Shown here piece by piece: positions 33,789 through 42,836 of a stretch of 64,000 nucleotides of DNA (positions within the stretch are counted from its first letter, which is position 1; each line of letters starts with the position of its first letter). Position numbers and translations under genes: made by a program. Below the pieces are notes generated by a model. The model saw nothing but the letters and a program-made list of their open reading frames with translations, had not been told where the DNA came from and did not search any database. Source of the stretch: Candidatus Rhodoferax randersensis (GTDB taxonomy: Bacteria > Pseudomonadota > Gammaproteobacteria > Burkholderiales > Burkholderiaceae_C); NCBI GenBank assembly GCA_016718155.1, contig JADKEH010000002.1:248001-312000 (forward strand), read 5' to 3'.

Positions 33789-35231
33789 ATGTCAGCCCTT
33801 CCCCTGCACAGCGTCACACCCCAGGACGCAATCCGCCAGACCCTGCAAAGCACACTTGACCTACAGCGCGCGGCCTACCTGGCCGACCCGGTGCCGAGCC
33901 TGGCCGAACGCAGAGCAGACCTGCTTCAGCTGCAACGATTCATCCGCGAGAACAAGCCCGCCCTGGTGCAAGCGGTCAATGCCGACTACGGCAACCGCTC
34001 CGACCATGAGACCCTGTTTGCCGAGATCTTTCCGGTCATTGACGGCGTCAACCACACCCTGCGCCACCTCAAAGGCTGGATGAAGCCGCAACGCCGTGGC
34101 GTGGACTGGCGCAACTTCCTGGGTGCGCGCAACCGGGTCATCCCCCAGCCGCTGGGCGTGGTGGGCTGCATCGTGCCCTGGAACTTCCCCATCAACCTGA
34201 GCTTTTTGGGCCTGGTCTACGTCTTCGCCGCCGGCAACCGCGCCATGGTCAAAATGAGCGAAAACTCGCGCCACCTCACGCAATTGCTGATCGAGAAGAT
34301 ACCGGCCTACTTCCCCAAGGAGAAGCTGGCGTTCTTTGACGAAACCGGCGGCGTCGGCATCGAGTTTTCACAGCTCAAGTTCGACCACATGTTGTTCACC
34401 GGATCGGGCCAGACCGGTCGCGCCGTCATGGCCGCCGCGGCGCAGAACCTGTGTCCGGTCACGCTCGAACTCGGCGGCAAGGCGCCCGCCATCGTGTGTG
34501 ACGACTTCCCGGTGCGCAAGGCAGCGGAACGGCTGCTGTTCGTGAAGCTGTTCAACGCCGGCCAAATCTGCACGACTGTGGACTACCTGTTTCTGCCCAA
34601 GGGCAAGACTGAGGAGTTTGTGCAGGAAGCCAAGCGCATCGTGGTCCAACGCTACCCGCAGCTTGGCACGCCCGACCTGACCTCCATCATCGACCAGCGC
34701 TCGTTCGAGCGCCTGACCGCTGCGCTGGACGACGCCGAGGCCCGCGGCGCAACGCTGGTCCAACTGATCCCAGGCCCGAAATGGGACGCCGCCACCCGCA
34801 AAATCGCGCCACACCTGGTGCTGGGTGCCCCCGAAGACTGCGCGCTGCGCCTGCGCGAGATCTTCGGCCCGATCCTGCCCATCATCGAATACACCCACAT
34901 CGACGAGCCCATCAACTACATCAATAGCCGCCCTCGGCCGTTGGCAATCTACCCTTTCAGCAACGACGCAGACAAGGTGCAGATGCTGCTGGACCGGATC
35001 ATGTCGGGCGGCGTGTCGGTCAACGACGGCCTGTTCCACGTCGGCCAGCATGACCTGCCCTTTGGCGGGGTCGGCGAGAGCGGCATGGGCCACTACCACG
35101 GCTACGAAGGCTTCGTGACCTTCTCCAAGATGCGACCGGTGTTCTACCAGGCATCCTTCAGCAGCATCCAGTACCTGTGGCCGCCGTACGGGAAGTTCGC
35201 CACCAAGATGCTCAACTTCCTGACCAAATAG
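33789..35231 (+). CDS. calB: coniferyl aldehyde dehydrogenase-like aldehyde dehydrogenase
   Basis: The 480-residue product is an NAD(P)-dependent aldehyde dehydrogenase of the coniferyl-aldehyde group, which oxidises coniferyl aldehyde to ferulate. CIVPWNFPINLSFLG, FTGSGQTGRAVM, LELGGKAPAIV and FNAGQICTTVDY (catalytic cysteine) are visible, as is EIFGPILPI. DLPFGGVGESGMGHYHG follows. I chose ATG 33789; the frame runs 15 codons further upstream. The gene follows the PaaX-type regulator by 108 bp on the same strand. The symbol is by resemblance; broader aldehydes are also possible. Confidence 0.85.
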   Translation: MSALPLHSVTPQDAIRQTLQSTLDLQRAAYLADPVPSLAERRADLLQLQRFIRENKPALVQAVNADYGNRSDHETLFAEIFPVIDGVNHTLRHLKGWMKPQRRGVDWRNFLGARNRVIPQPLGVVGCIVPWNFPINLSFLGLVYVFAAGNRAMVKMSENSRHLTQLLIEKIPAYFPKEKLAFFDETGGVGIEFSQLKFDHMLFTGSGQTGRAVMAAAAQNLCPVTLELGGKAPAIVCDDFPVRKAAERLLFVKLFNAGQICTTVDYLFLPKGKTEEFVQEAKRIVVQRYPQLGTPDLTSIIDQRSFERLTAALDDAEARGATLVQLIPGPKWDAATRKIAPHLVLGAPEDCALRLREIFGPILPIIEYTHIDEPINYINSRPRPLAIYPFSNDADKVQMLLDRIMSGGVSVNDGLFHVGQHDLPFGGVGESGMGHYHGYEGFVTFSKMRPVFYQASFSSIQYLWPPYGKFATKMLNFLTK

Positions 35232-35357
35232 CGCTGTCAGCGCCTTGCGCAGTGGGCCATTGCACCTGCGGGGGACGGCGCGTGGCATCTGGCGTTAGCA
35301 TCTACTCCCGGCATAACCCGCTCGGGTTGGGCCCCACCTTGAAACAGGATCTCTGCC

Positions 35358-35966
35358 ATGAAGCTCTACTACTCCCCCGGCGCCTGCTCGCTATCGGCCC
35401 ACATCGCCCTGCACGAATCCGGTTTGGCGTTTGAAGCCATCCCCGCGCCCACCAAAACCCACAAGCTGCCCGACGGCACCGACTTCTACACCATCAACCC
35501 GCTCGGCTACGTGCCGGTCCTCGAGCTCGACAATGGCCAGCGCCTGCGCGAAGGCCCGGCCATCGTGCAATACATCGCCGACCAAGTGCCCGACAGGCAA
35601 TTGGCCCCCGCCAACGGCAGTTTCGAACGCTACCAATTGCAGGAGTGGCTGACGTTTATCGGCACCGAGGTGCACAAGAACTTCTCGCCCTTGTTCACAC
35701 CCGGCATGCCCGACGAAGCCAAACAGATGTCCAAAGACCGGCTCACCGCGCGCCTGAAGTGGGTTGACGGTGAGCTGAGCACCAAACCCTATCTGATGGG
35801 CGATCACTTCAGCGTCGCCGACGCCTACCTGTTCACCGTCACCAACTGGCCCAAGCTCGTCGGCGTGGACATCTCCGGTCTTGCCAACCTCGCGGCGCTG
35901 CGCGCCCGCGTAGCCGAGCGTCCGGCGGTACAGGCTGCGATGCGCGCCGAGGGCTTGCTGAAGTAG
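35358..35966 (+). CDS. glutathione S-transferase (beta class)
   Basis: The 202-residue product is a beta-class GST. YYSPGACSLSAHIALHESGL carries the characteristic Cys10, and NPLGYVPVLELDNG has the cis-proline, with EGPAIVQYIAD binding glutathione. The C-terminal helical domain contains GDHFSVADAYLF. Such enzymes conjugate or reduce electrophiles with glutathione in the cytosol. The gene follows the aldehyde dehydrogenase by ~125 bp and could be part of the same detoxification set, although no operon signal is seen. gshA is at the start of the window. Confidence 0.92.
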   Translation: MKLYYSPGACSLSAHIALHESGLAFEAIPAPTKTHKLPDGTDFYTINPLGYVPVLELDNGQRLREGPAIVQYIADQVPDRQLAPANGSFERYQLQEWLTFIGTEVHKNFSPLFTPGMPDEAKQMSKDRLTARLKWVDGELSTKPYLMGDHFSVADAYLFTVTNWPKLVGVDISGLANLAALRARVAERPAVQAAMRAEGLLK

Positions 35967-36108
35967 GCCACGCTGACCCATCAGCCGTTTCGCACCGTGG
36001 CCCTGGCTGCGAAATGGTCTTGGATGCTTGTGCATCCGGCGCTGCGTCGGCTTTCAGTCTCATCGAATTCAAGTGTGCAATCTCGAATAAGCAATCGCCA
36101 CCGACCCT

Positions 36109-36697
36109 ATGAAGTCACCCGAAATCGATCTTGACTTCGCACCGGTGGCCAATCGGATGCACGACGAGGCCGAGGCTGAACGTTTTGGTGGCGTCGCGTT
36201 GGTGGTCAAGGGTGAACGCGTGCTACTGGAGCAGGCAGTGGGTCATGCACTGCGTTGGGCCAAGTTGCCTATCCACCGTGACACGCGCTTTGCACTGGCC
36301 AGTACCGGCAAGCTATTCACCGTTGTGGCTATCGGCCAACCAGCGGCTTTGGCACCTACTGGGGACCGGAGTTCGACGCGCGGTGTAGGAGCACTTTCAA
36401 CTGTTTGAGAAAACGCCATTGGCCTTAGCGCCCGGCACGAAATTCGATTACAGCAACGGCATCGCTTCGCCGCCAGGCCTGCCCGCAATGCAGCATGGCC
36501 TGGGCTTCATGGTGATTGAGGGAAACACTGGAACTGCGGTAGGACACAACGGCGGGCATGCCGGAACCAGTACCTTCGTCTTCATGGAGCCTGCAACCGG
36601 TCTGATTTCCGTATTGCTCTCCAACGTGGATCGATTGCAGACCGGCCCCGTAACCCGACTGTTGATGCGAACATGGATCGACGACAGATTCATTTGA
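36109..36697 (+). pseudogene. decayed beta-lactamase-fold serine hydrolase
   Basis: Two fragments of a class C beta-lactamase-like protein are joined out of frame. The 5' part (36109-36408) has ALASTGKLFTVVAIG with the SxxK serine, then loses the correct frame. The 3' part (36419-36697) resumes at LALAPGTKFDYSNG (the YxN motif) and ends with GHNGGHAGTSTFVF and ATGLISVLLSNVD. Between these parts most of the domain, at least ~100 residues, is missing. The gene therefore looks inactivated by internal deletions. Relatives are periplasmic or cytosolic serine hydrolases; no signal peptide is visible here. Confidence 0.82.
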
Positions 36698-36841
36698 TCG
36701 CCGCTGAAGTCGGATGGTGCGGATTGCGGGCGCAAGGTAGAGATAGCGATGGCTTGATGCGTGAATTCCCTACACGTTGAGCAACACCAACCGCCAGAGC
36801 ATTGGCACACCGGCAGCATGACCTGGCGCAATTGCGCTGCG

Positions 36842-37300
36842 TCAGGGTGTTTCGCCGCGAAACCGCAGGTCGTCCTGGATAATCTTTTGGGCAACGCCCA
36901 GTAGGGCCTGTGCCTGATTCAGGCATTCCGTCAGTGCAGCTTGTGTGACCAACTCGCCGTCGTAATCGGTGACATTGCGCTGCTTTCGCAGACTGTCCAA
37001 TATTCGAACGGTGGGTTGTGGAACATCCAGCGTATCTGCCAGACACTGGATGGCGGTCTGGTGATGGCCTGGCTTACTCGTCGATGTCCTGTATCCGCCA
37101 AGGTGCAGGCCGACATCCGCGAGGGCACGGATGGCTGTGTAGGCGCAGTCAAAGCGGGTTTCATTGCTGTTTTGCGCAAACGCCGCATCGCGCAGTCGTT
37201 GTTGGGCAGTGGCCAGCATGCGTTGGACCAAGTCCTTCGAGAACGGGACCGGGTCGAGCTGCCCGATTCGTGCCAGGTTAGCCAAGTTCGTCGAGGTCAC
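36842..37300 (-). CDS. HEPN-like protein, probable toxin partner of HTH-nucleotidyltransferase
   Basis: The ~152-residue product is all-helical in character, with a central DCAYTAIRALADVGLHLGGY and the segment LRKQRNVTDYDGELV, which resembles the RN...Y active-site segment of HEPN-domain proteins. The gene overlaps the end of the HTH-nucleotidyltransferase gene by 23 bp. HEPN-MNT pairs are toxin-antitoxin systems in which the HEPN protein is an RNase and the nucleotidyltransferase blocks it by adding AMP. I chose GTG 37300 (GGAA 7-10 nt upstream); a TTG at 37312 is also possible. The exact RX4-6H motif is not visible, so toxicity is inferred. Confidence 0.65.
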   Translation of the reverse strand: MTSTNLANLARIGQLDPVPFSKDLVQRMLATAQQRLRDAAFAQNSNETRFDCAYTAIRALADVGLHLGGYRTSTSKPGHHQTAIQCLADTLDVPQPTVRILDSLRKQRNVTDYDGELVTQAALTECLNQAQALLGVAQKIIQDDLRFRGETP

Positions 37301-37883
37301 GTTGGGTTCCAATCAGAAAAATTTTGGGCTTGGCGAGAACATCCCGTACAAACGATGAATCTGCCCGACGCTTGGCACGCCACTCGTCCACCGAATACAC
37401 CTTGGGGTTAATCTCGCGGTGCAGGGACTTCTGGGCTTCATACAGCCGATTCACGACAGAACCAAAGTCCACCGAACCGATCACCATGACGTCGACGTCA
37501 CTGGTTGCAGTGTCCGCCGACTTGGCAACGGATCCAAATACAAACGCAACCTTGATTCGACTCAGTTCGCCAGCCAATGCCATCGCCAGCACGTCGGCGA
37601 GGCCTATTGTCTTGCGCAGCAGGCCGCTCAATTCTGGGTAGACCGGATGCTGTTGGTTGGCACAAAAGTGAACCTGGTTGCCGACCCGGTGTCGTTCCAA
37701 CAGGCCCGCTTTATGCAAGCGGTCCAACTCTTTGCTCATGGTTCCGGCAACCGCCTGCGTCAATCGGGCGATCTCGCGCACATGCAACCTTCGCTCGGGT
37801 TGCAGTAGCAACAATGCCAATGCCCTGCCGCGGTATTGCAGGGGAAAGAGGAGATCGGAAACGGATGCGGGTGTTGCTTTCAC
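37278..37883 (-). CDS. HTH-nucleotidyltransferase (MNT-type antitoxin)
   Basis: The 201-residue product has two domains. Residues ~10-85 form a winged helix-turn-helix (RLHVREIARLTQAVAGTMSK, then LLERHRVGNQVHF), and residues ~110-180 a minimal nucleotidyltransferase with VAFVFGSVAKSADTATSDVD, the GS...DxD catalytic pattern. MNT proteins of this type neutralise HEPN toxins, in known cases by AMPylating them, and the HTH may autorepress the pair. The start GTG 37883 sits 7 nt after a TACAAT -10 box, so the message may be leaderless. The HEPN-like gene overlaps its end. Confidence 0.8.
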   Translation of the reverse strand: MKATPASVSDLLFPLQYRGRALALLLLQPERRLHVREIARLTQAVAGTMSKELDRLHKAGLLERHRVGNQVHFCANQQHPVYPELSGLLRKTIGLADVLAMALAGELSRIKVAFVFGSVAKSADTATSDVDVMVIGSVDFGSVVNRLYEAQKSLHREINPKVYSVDEWRAKRRADSSFVRDVLAKPKIFLIGTQRDLDELG

Positions 37884-37890
37884 AGAAACG

Positions 37891-37896
37891 ATTGTA
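37891..37896 (-). promoter_or_regulatory. putative -10 box of a leaderless promoter (HTH-nucleotidyltransferase gene)
   Basis: On the minus strand TACAAT ends 7 nt before the GTG start at 37883. No clear -35 hexamer is visible at the usual spacing. Confidence 0.45.
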
Positions 37897-38061
37897 GCTT
37901 CCAAAGAAACACTGACGCAGTGGTGTGAGACACTTTGCCAATTGGCCACCAAAGCGTTTTGGCATCTTTACACTGGTCTTAGACGTAACAGGTGCCGCGC
38001 AGTTGGCAGCGGTCGACCATACGATTCCCACACACCACAAACCCATGTTTTGAGGAACTCC

Positions 38062-38136
38062 ATGTTCATCCACGCCCAGCATCGACCGTTGCGCCCAGGT
38101 CTGTCCCGTTTGTCTGGCCGTCGTCGTGAGTCGTAG
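38062..38136 (+). CDS. possible leader peptide (24 aa) upstream of the large membrane protein gene
   Basis: An ATG at 38062 has a strong ribosome-binding site (TTTTGAGGAACTCC) and encodes 24 residues rich in arginine (ending SGRRRES) before a TAG at 38134-38136. It overlaps the GTG start at 38126 of the next frame by 11 bases and stops 4 nt before the alternative ATG 38141. It could couple translation into the downstream gene or be a remnant of a former N-terminus. No function is known. Confidence 0.4.
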   Translation: MFIHAQHRPLRPGLSRLSGRRRES

Positions 38137-40027
38137 CACCATGGCGTCCTGGCTTGGCACGATCGGCGTTGCCATCGCGGTAGGCGCGATGGGCCTTGTC
38201 CTTGGCGGCTGGCTCGCGTCGCACGCAGTGGACTGGTACAAAATTCTGTCACGAGAGGGTGGATCAGGCTACTTCGTGGTGTTTCAGGCGCTGTTTGCGC
38301 TGGTGGTCGGCGTGGTCATCGGTGTGATTGTCAGCCGGGTCGTCGTGGGTGGCGGCGGCACGCAGCTCAGGGCGTTGCTGCTGGCAGGCGGGGCGCATGT
38401 CGCACTGCTGGTGATAGTAGGTACTGTGGCGCGCCTGATGGCCGATGTGCCGCCCACATTTGAGGGACAACGCCTGATGCTGGCGGTGGAAGTGTCGTGG
38501 CCGCAGGCGAGCGCGCCGACCTTGCCCAGCGGCGACATCCTTCCCTACATCGGGCTGTCGGCCGCCAGCGGCAACACCGTTCGGGTGGGGCGTCAGGGAC
38601 CGTTGTGGGCGGCCGACGCGCGCCACGAAAATGGCCGGTTGATTGTGCCTGGAGCGGTGGAGATTTTTACCAGCCGGGGCAAACGCCTGCTGTTTGTGAA
38701 CACGGGCACGAAGGACAAAGAGGAAGGGCTGGCGCTGCCGCTACCGGCCTATCCGGGCCAGGCGGATCGAAGCTGGAGCGAGTGGCTGCCACGTGCCCAC
38801 GGCGGCGAGCCCGCACTCGCCGATGGCATACGCTACCGTTTTCGCGTGGTCAAACGCAACGAGCCGATTCGCTCGCAGACCGTGGGCGCTTTCAGCATCG
38901 GCACAGTGGCGCGATCGTTCACCCAATTTTGGTACGCAGCAACCACCAGCGACTATGCGGCTGACGCCGACTTTGAGGTGAGCTACCAAGGGGCGCCGGT
39001 GACGGTGCAGGGGCGCACGCTGGACCACTACATCCCGGATCCGTGGAAGCCCAATGCGCCGCCACCGGTCGACGCTGCCGTGCGCTATGACCGCATCATT
39101 GGCGTCGCGACGGTGCCGGGCGCTGAGCCTGCGCTGGTGGTCGAGGTCGAATACCGCGACTCGCGCTCTCGCGCGACCTACCACTACCTACTCCAGCCCG
39201 ACGGCGAGCGGCTGCGCACCACGTTTGTCAGCGCGAGCAGCGCCAACCGCATCGCACGGCGCTTGTCGCCAACACCGGCCGGGGCGCCAGCGCAGCCGAC
39301 GTTGGCGCGCCAGGGTTACATCGACGAACGCACCCTCGCGATGCCCGGCTTGTATCTGTTCCCCCGGGCGGTGCTCGATACGCGTACGCGCACGGTGCAG
39401 CCTTTGCCGCTGGAACGCAGCGATGACGACATCCTCAAGATCGCTCCGCTGTCGCTCTCGCCCGACGAGAAGCACTTTGCGCGCCTCATTCGCAACAGCA
39501 ACAGCAGCAATGCAATGCTGATCGAGCAGGTCACGATTGCGGACAATGCACGGCGCACCGTGCCGACCGGGTTTGCCATCACGTCCACGGGAAACTGGCA
39601 GGACGCTGATCAGGCTTACTTCGACAACTATTTTGCGTGGGAGCCGCAACGCGGCGGGGGTTTTCAAGTGGTTCTGCGCGCGGGCGCAATCACGCTTGCC
39701 CATCGGGGTACCCTGAAGGAGCGTCTTGACTACCGCGAGTACCGCGTGGCGGGCGCACGGGATTCGCTGCGTGAGGCGCTGATTGCCGAACTGGTGAAAG
39801 CCTTTGGTGCCGAGCGGTTGCCAACCAAGGCCGATGGCACCGCCCAACAGATACGCATCAACGGTCAACTTTTCAATCTCTCGCAAAGTGAGGACGGCGA
39901 AGTGGTCATGTGGATGGAGAATCACGAAAACACCCTGCCTATGGTCAAGTTGGCCCGGCATCTGGACGCTGTGCTTGCGACGCGCCGGCTCGATGCCCAC
40001 TTCAAGCCCGCAGCGGCTGCGCCGTGA
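38126..40027 (+). CDS. large hypothetical membrane-anchored protein (633 aa)
   Basis: The N-terminus has three hydrophobic segments: ASWLGTIGVAIAVGAMGLVL, VVFQALFALVVGVVIGVI and LLAGGAHVALLVIVGTVA. The remaining ~520 residues are soluble and mostly beta-rich by appearance, and include GAFSIGTVARSFTQFWYA, DDDILKIAPLSLSPDEKHFA and a C-terminal alpha/beta part. I do not recognise a family. The topology suggests a membrane-anchored periplasmic or cytosolic sensor or enzyme. The GTG at 38126 and ATG at 38141 are both possible starts. It is divergent from the HEPN-MNT pair and stops directly at the edge of the truncated pfkA copy. Confidence 0.7.
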   Translation: MSRSTMASWLGTIGVAIAVGAMGLVLGGWLASHAVDWYKILSREGGSGYFVVFQALFALVVGVVIGVIVSRVVVGGGGTQLRALLLAGGAHVALLVIVGTVARLMADVPPTFEGQRLMLAVEVSWPQASAPTLPSGDILPYIGLSAASGNTVRVGRQGPLWAADARHENGRLIVPGAVEIFTSRGKRLLFVNTGTKDKEEGLALPLPAYPGQADRSWSEWLPRAHGGEPALADGIRYRFRVVKRNEPIRSQTVGAFSIGTVARSFTQFWYAATTSDYAADADFEVSYQGAPVTVQGRTLDHYIPDPWKPNAPPPVDAAVRYDRIIGVATVPGAEPALVVEVEYRDSRSRATYHYLLQPDGERLRTTFVSASSANRIARRLSPTPAGAPAQPTLARQGYIDERTLAMPGLYLFPRAVLDTRTRTVQPLPLERSDDDILKIAPLSLSPDEKHFARLIRNSNSSNAMLIEQVTIADNARRTVPTGFAITSTGNWQDADQAYFDNYFAWEPQRGGGFQVVLRAGAITLAHRGTLKERLDYREYRVAGARDSLREALIAELVKAFGAERLPTKADGTAQQIRINGQLFNLSQSEDGEVVMWMENHENTLPMVKLARHLDAVLATRRLDAHFKPAAAAP

Positions 40028-40028
40028 C

Positions 40029-40243
40029 GCGGCCGGCCACCTCTTCCAGACTGACGTAGTTCACGTTGGGAAGCCAGCGCCACCAGCGCCACCACCACCC
40101 GCGCGTCCTTCTGCGTCGATCCACCCAGCTCGGCGGCGACGTGTTCACCCATACCGCCCAGGCGTCCCGCGTGGCCAATTTCGGCCGGTGCGAGCACGGC
40201 GCGCTGACCCTGCCGAGGCTGCACACCCTCCGCCACCACCACC
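40029..40243 (-). pseudogene. truncated, internally deleted copy of the pfkA 3' end
   Basis: This stretch repeats two pieces of the pfkA coding sequence found at 51447-52556, in the same orientation. Positions 40029-40070 equal 51519-51560, and 40086-40243 match about 51685-51842 with a few substitutions. Two bases after 40070 and about 110 bp of the middle are missing. The deduced peptide NVNYVSLEEVAGR is shared with PfkA. The copy is non-functional and recent, judging by the few differences. It abuts the stop codon of the 633-aa membrane protein gene. Confidence 0.9.
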
Positions 40244-40873
40244 AACCAGTCCCTGCATATTCGCCATGACGTGACGAATATGCAAGGTTGTCTCATCGCT
40301 CAGCACACGCCACCCTCATCGAACCCCTGCAGTGCAGTGAAGTCCCGCACACGGTCCCTTTACCGGAATAGGGCGTGTGCCGAGCTCAATGTGGTGGTGG
40401 AGCTAGGCCGCTGTTGAGCGCTGGCGTGTCCAACAAAACCTGCCCGATTTCCTCGCGGGAAACGTCATGCTTGCCACATCTCGATCAGTTCGCATCACTC
40501 AGATCAAAGCGCGCCATCTTGGTCTTCTGAGTCGTGGGCAATTGTTTACGCTCTTGCGCACTTCAAATTTCTCTGACTTTTCTTGATCAAATCTGAATCG
40601 GCCTCGGTTCCACCTGCCACCGCCTCAAACGCCCCCATCAACCACGCTTCCGCGTGAGTACTGCGCCGACCGCAGCGCAGTCGTTGCAATTTCCTAGCGT
40701 AGTCCAGGCACCGCGCATCGTTTGTGCGGTAGACGACACACGAAGCAATGTGCGCTACCACGCAGACCTTGCCGACTCTGGCGATCAAGCTGCAACTCCC
40801 AGAAACCCAGACCTTGCCGCCAGTGCATTGCCTTCGCACTGCGCAGGATCGACTACTCCCAGGAGTTCCTCCA
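40244..40873. other. 630-bp gap at the left edge of the island
   Basis: No convincing gene lies in this stretch. It contains an inverted repeat at 40254-40284 beside the pfkA copy, then sequence without repeats that I recognise. A minus-strand frame ending at 40546 has protein-like composition (ending LIKKSQRNLKCARA) but no start or family I can support. The OYE gene's ribosome-binding site, AGGAG at 40861-40865, closes the gap. Confidence 0.5.
40254..40284. repeat. 10-bp inverted repeat at the pfkA-copy junction
   Basis: TGCATATTCG (40254-40263) is the reverse complement of CGAATATGCA (40275-40284), separated by 11 nt. It lies immediately after the truncated pfkA copy, so it may be a terminator, or a relic of the recombination that formed the island edge. 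Confidence 0.6.
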
Positions 40874-41950
40874 ATGCTTTTCGAACCATTCTCTGCCCGC
40901 TCGCTGCAACTCGCCAACCGCATGGTGATGGCGCCATTGACACGCAGCCGGGCCACACCCCAGCACACGCCCAATGCGCTGATGGCCACGTACTACGGCC
41001 AGCGCGCGACGGCCGGCCTGATCATCACCGAGGGCACCTCGCCCAGCCCCAACGGCCTGGGCTACCCACGTATTCCCGGGCTGTATAACGCGGAGCAGGT
41101 GCAGGCCTGGAAGACCACCACGACGGCCGTGCACGCGCAAGGCGGCAAGATATTCGTGCAGTTCATGCACTGCGGCCGCGTGGGGCACGTCGCCAACCTG
41201 CCACCCGGTGCCGAGGTGCTGGGGCCCGGCACCGCTGTGTGCCCGGGCGAGATGTACACCGACACGCAAGGTCTACAGCCGCACAGCCCGCCCCGAGCGA
41301 TGACCAACGACGACATCGCCGATGTCATCGACGAATACGTGGCCGCCGCGAAGCTCGCAGTGGACGCTGGCTTCGACGGCGTCGAGCTGCATGGCGCCAA
41401 CGGCTACCTGATCGAGCAGTTCCTCAACCCGCTGGTCAACCAGCGCACCGACGGCTACGGCGGCAGCATCGAGAACCGCAACCGCCTGGCGCTGGAGATT
41501 GCGCGCGCCACGGTGGCCGCCATCGGCCGCGACCGGGTGGGCATCCGGCTCTCGCCCTACGGTGTCTTCAACGGCACCGGCGCGTTCCCCGAGGTGGAGG
41601 CCCAATACCTCACGCTGGTCCATTCGCTCTCTGCACTGGGCCTGCTGTACCTGCACCTGGTCGACCATTCGTCTATGGGCGCGCCGCCGGTTCCCGCCGA
41701 CTTCAAGCTCAAGCTGCGCGCGGGCTTCGACGGCCTCTTCATCCTGTCCGGGGGCTTCGACCACGCCAGCGCCGAACAGGCCTTGCTCGACAAGCGCGGT
41801 GACCTGATCGCCTTCGGGCGGCCGTTCCTGGCCAACCCTGACCTGGTGGCGCGCATGCGCCAGGACGCCCCGCTCAACGCCCCGGACGAGGCCACCTTCT
41901 ACGTGCCCGGCGCCAAGGGCTACACCGACTATCCGGCCCTGGCGGCCTGA
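40874..41950 (+). CDS. old yellow enzyme-type alkene reductase
   Basis: The 358-residue product is an FMN-dependent ene-reductase of the NemA/OYE group, which reduces activated C=C bonds or nitro groups with NAD(P)H. LANRMVMAPLTRSRA is the N-terminal FMN segment, FMHCGRVGHVANLPPGAE the next, and GFDGVELHGANGYLIEQFLNP and RTDGYGGSIENRNRL the family signatures. AFGRPFLANPDL is the phosphate-binding end. The HGAN segment carries the catalytic histidine and asparagine. ATG 40874 has AGGAG 9-13 nt upstream. It opens the tight operon of the island. Confidence 0.92.
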   Translation: MLFEPFSARSLQLANRMVMAPLTRSRATPQHTPNALMATYYGQRATAGLIITEGTSPSPNGLGYPRIPGLYNAEQVQAWKTTTTAVHAQGGKIFVQFMHCGRVGHVANLPPGAEVLGPGTAVCPGEMYTDTQGLQPHSPPRAMTNDDIADVIDEYVAAAKLAVDAGFDGVELHGANGYLIEQFLNPLVNQRTDGYGGSIENRNRLALEIARATVAAIGRDRVGIRLSPYGVFNGTGAFPEVEAQYLTLVHSLSALGLLYLHLVDHSSMGAPPVPADFKLKLRAGFDGLFILSGGFDHASAEQALLDKRGDLIAFGRPFLANPDLVARMRQDAPLNAPDEATFYVPGAKGYTDYPALAA

Positions 41951-41966
41951 TCGCCACGGAAATTCA

Positions 41967-42836
41967 ATGAACACACAATCCAACCCCTCCCATGCCACCG
42001 AAACGCCGGTCTGGTTCATCACCGGCTGCTCCACCGGCTTCGGCCAGGAACTCGCCAAACAGGCCATCGAACGCGGCTACCGAACCGTGGTGACCGCCCG
42101 CGACCTGACCAAGCTGCGGGGCCTAATTGCGAGTGACCACGTCCTGGTGCTCAAGCTCGACGTCACGCAACCAGACCAGGTCGCTGCGGCAGTCCGGGCG
42201 GCCGAAGCGCGCTTCGGCGGCATCGACGTATTGGTGAACAACGCCGGCATCGGCTACTTCGCCGCCATCGAGGAAGGGGACGCCGCCGAGGTGCGCAAGA
42301 TGTTCGATGTCAACGTGTTCGGCCTGACCGGCATGGCCCAGGCCGTGTTGCCCGGCATGCGCAAGCGCCGCCATGGCTGCATCGTCAACCTGTCGTCGCT
42401 GGCCGGTCTGCGCGGCATGCCGGCGCTGGGCCAGTACAACGCCACCAAGTTCGCCGTCGAGGGCTTGTCGGAGGCTCTGCGGCGAGAGGTTGAGCCGCTG
42501 GGCATCCAGGTCATGGTGGTCAACCCAAGCGGCTTTCAAACCGACTGGGCCGGGCGCTCGGCCAACGAGAGTGAGCACCCGATCGAGGACTACAGCGCCA
42601 CCGCCGGCAAGGTGCGCCTGGCGGTGCGTGCATCGTCCGGCAAACAGCCTGGCGACCCCGTGCGTGCGGTGCAGGCCATCATCAAGGCCGTGGCCTCGGG
42701 CAAGCCGCCACACCACCTGCTGCTGGGCAACGACGCCTTCGAGGGCGCGATGGCCAAGCTCAACGAGCTGCGCCAGGAATTCACGGTGGCCGAGGCCGTG
42801 GCGCGCGGCGCCGATTTCCCGAAGGAGATGGCATGA
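41967..42836 (+). CDS. short-chain dehydrogenase/reductase (SDR)
   Basis: The 289-residue product has a classical SDR fold: WFITGCSTGFGQELAKQAI (nucleotide loop TGxxxGxG), DVLVNNAGIGYFAA, and the catalytic Ser in LSSLAGLRGMPALGQYNATK with Y-N-A-T-K carrying YxxxK. It reduces or oxidises a carbonyl/alcohol in the cytosol; the substrate is unknown. It follows the OYE gene by 16 bp, so OYE and SDR could act in sequence on an unsaturated carbonyl. The stop overlaps the start of an ADH remnant (ATGA). Confidence 0.9.
   Translation: MNTQSNPSHATETPVWFITGCSTGFGQELAKQAIERGYRTVVTARDLTKLRGLIASDHVLVLKLDVTQPDQVAAAVRAAEARFGGIDVLVNNAGIGYFAAIEEGDAAEVRKMFDVNVFGLTGMAQAVLPGMRKRRHGCIVNLSSLAGLRGMPALGQYNATKFAVEGLSEALRREVEPLGIQVMVVNPSGFQTDWAGRSANESEHPIEDYSATAGKVRLAVRASSGKQPGDPVRAVQAIIKAVASGKPPHHLLLGNDAFEGAMAKLNELRQEFTVAEAVARGADFPKEMA

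Noticed and set aside
40546..40989. Minus-strand frame across the start of the OYE gene
   Set aside because: Its first part is antisense to OYE. The last ~50 codons look protein-like but lack a start, a ribosome-binding site and a family.
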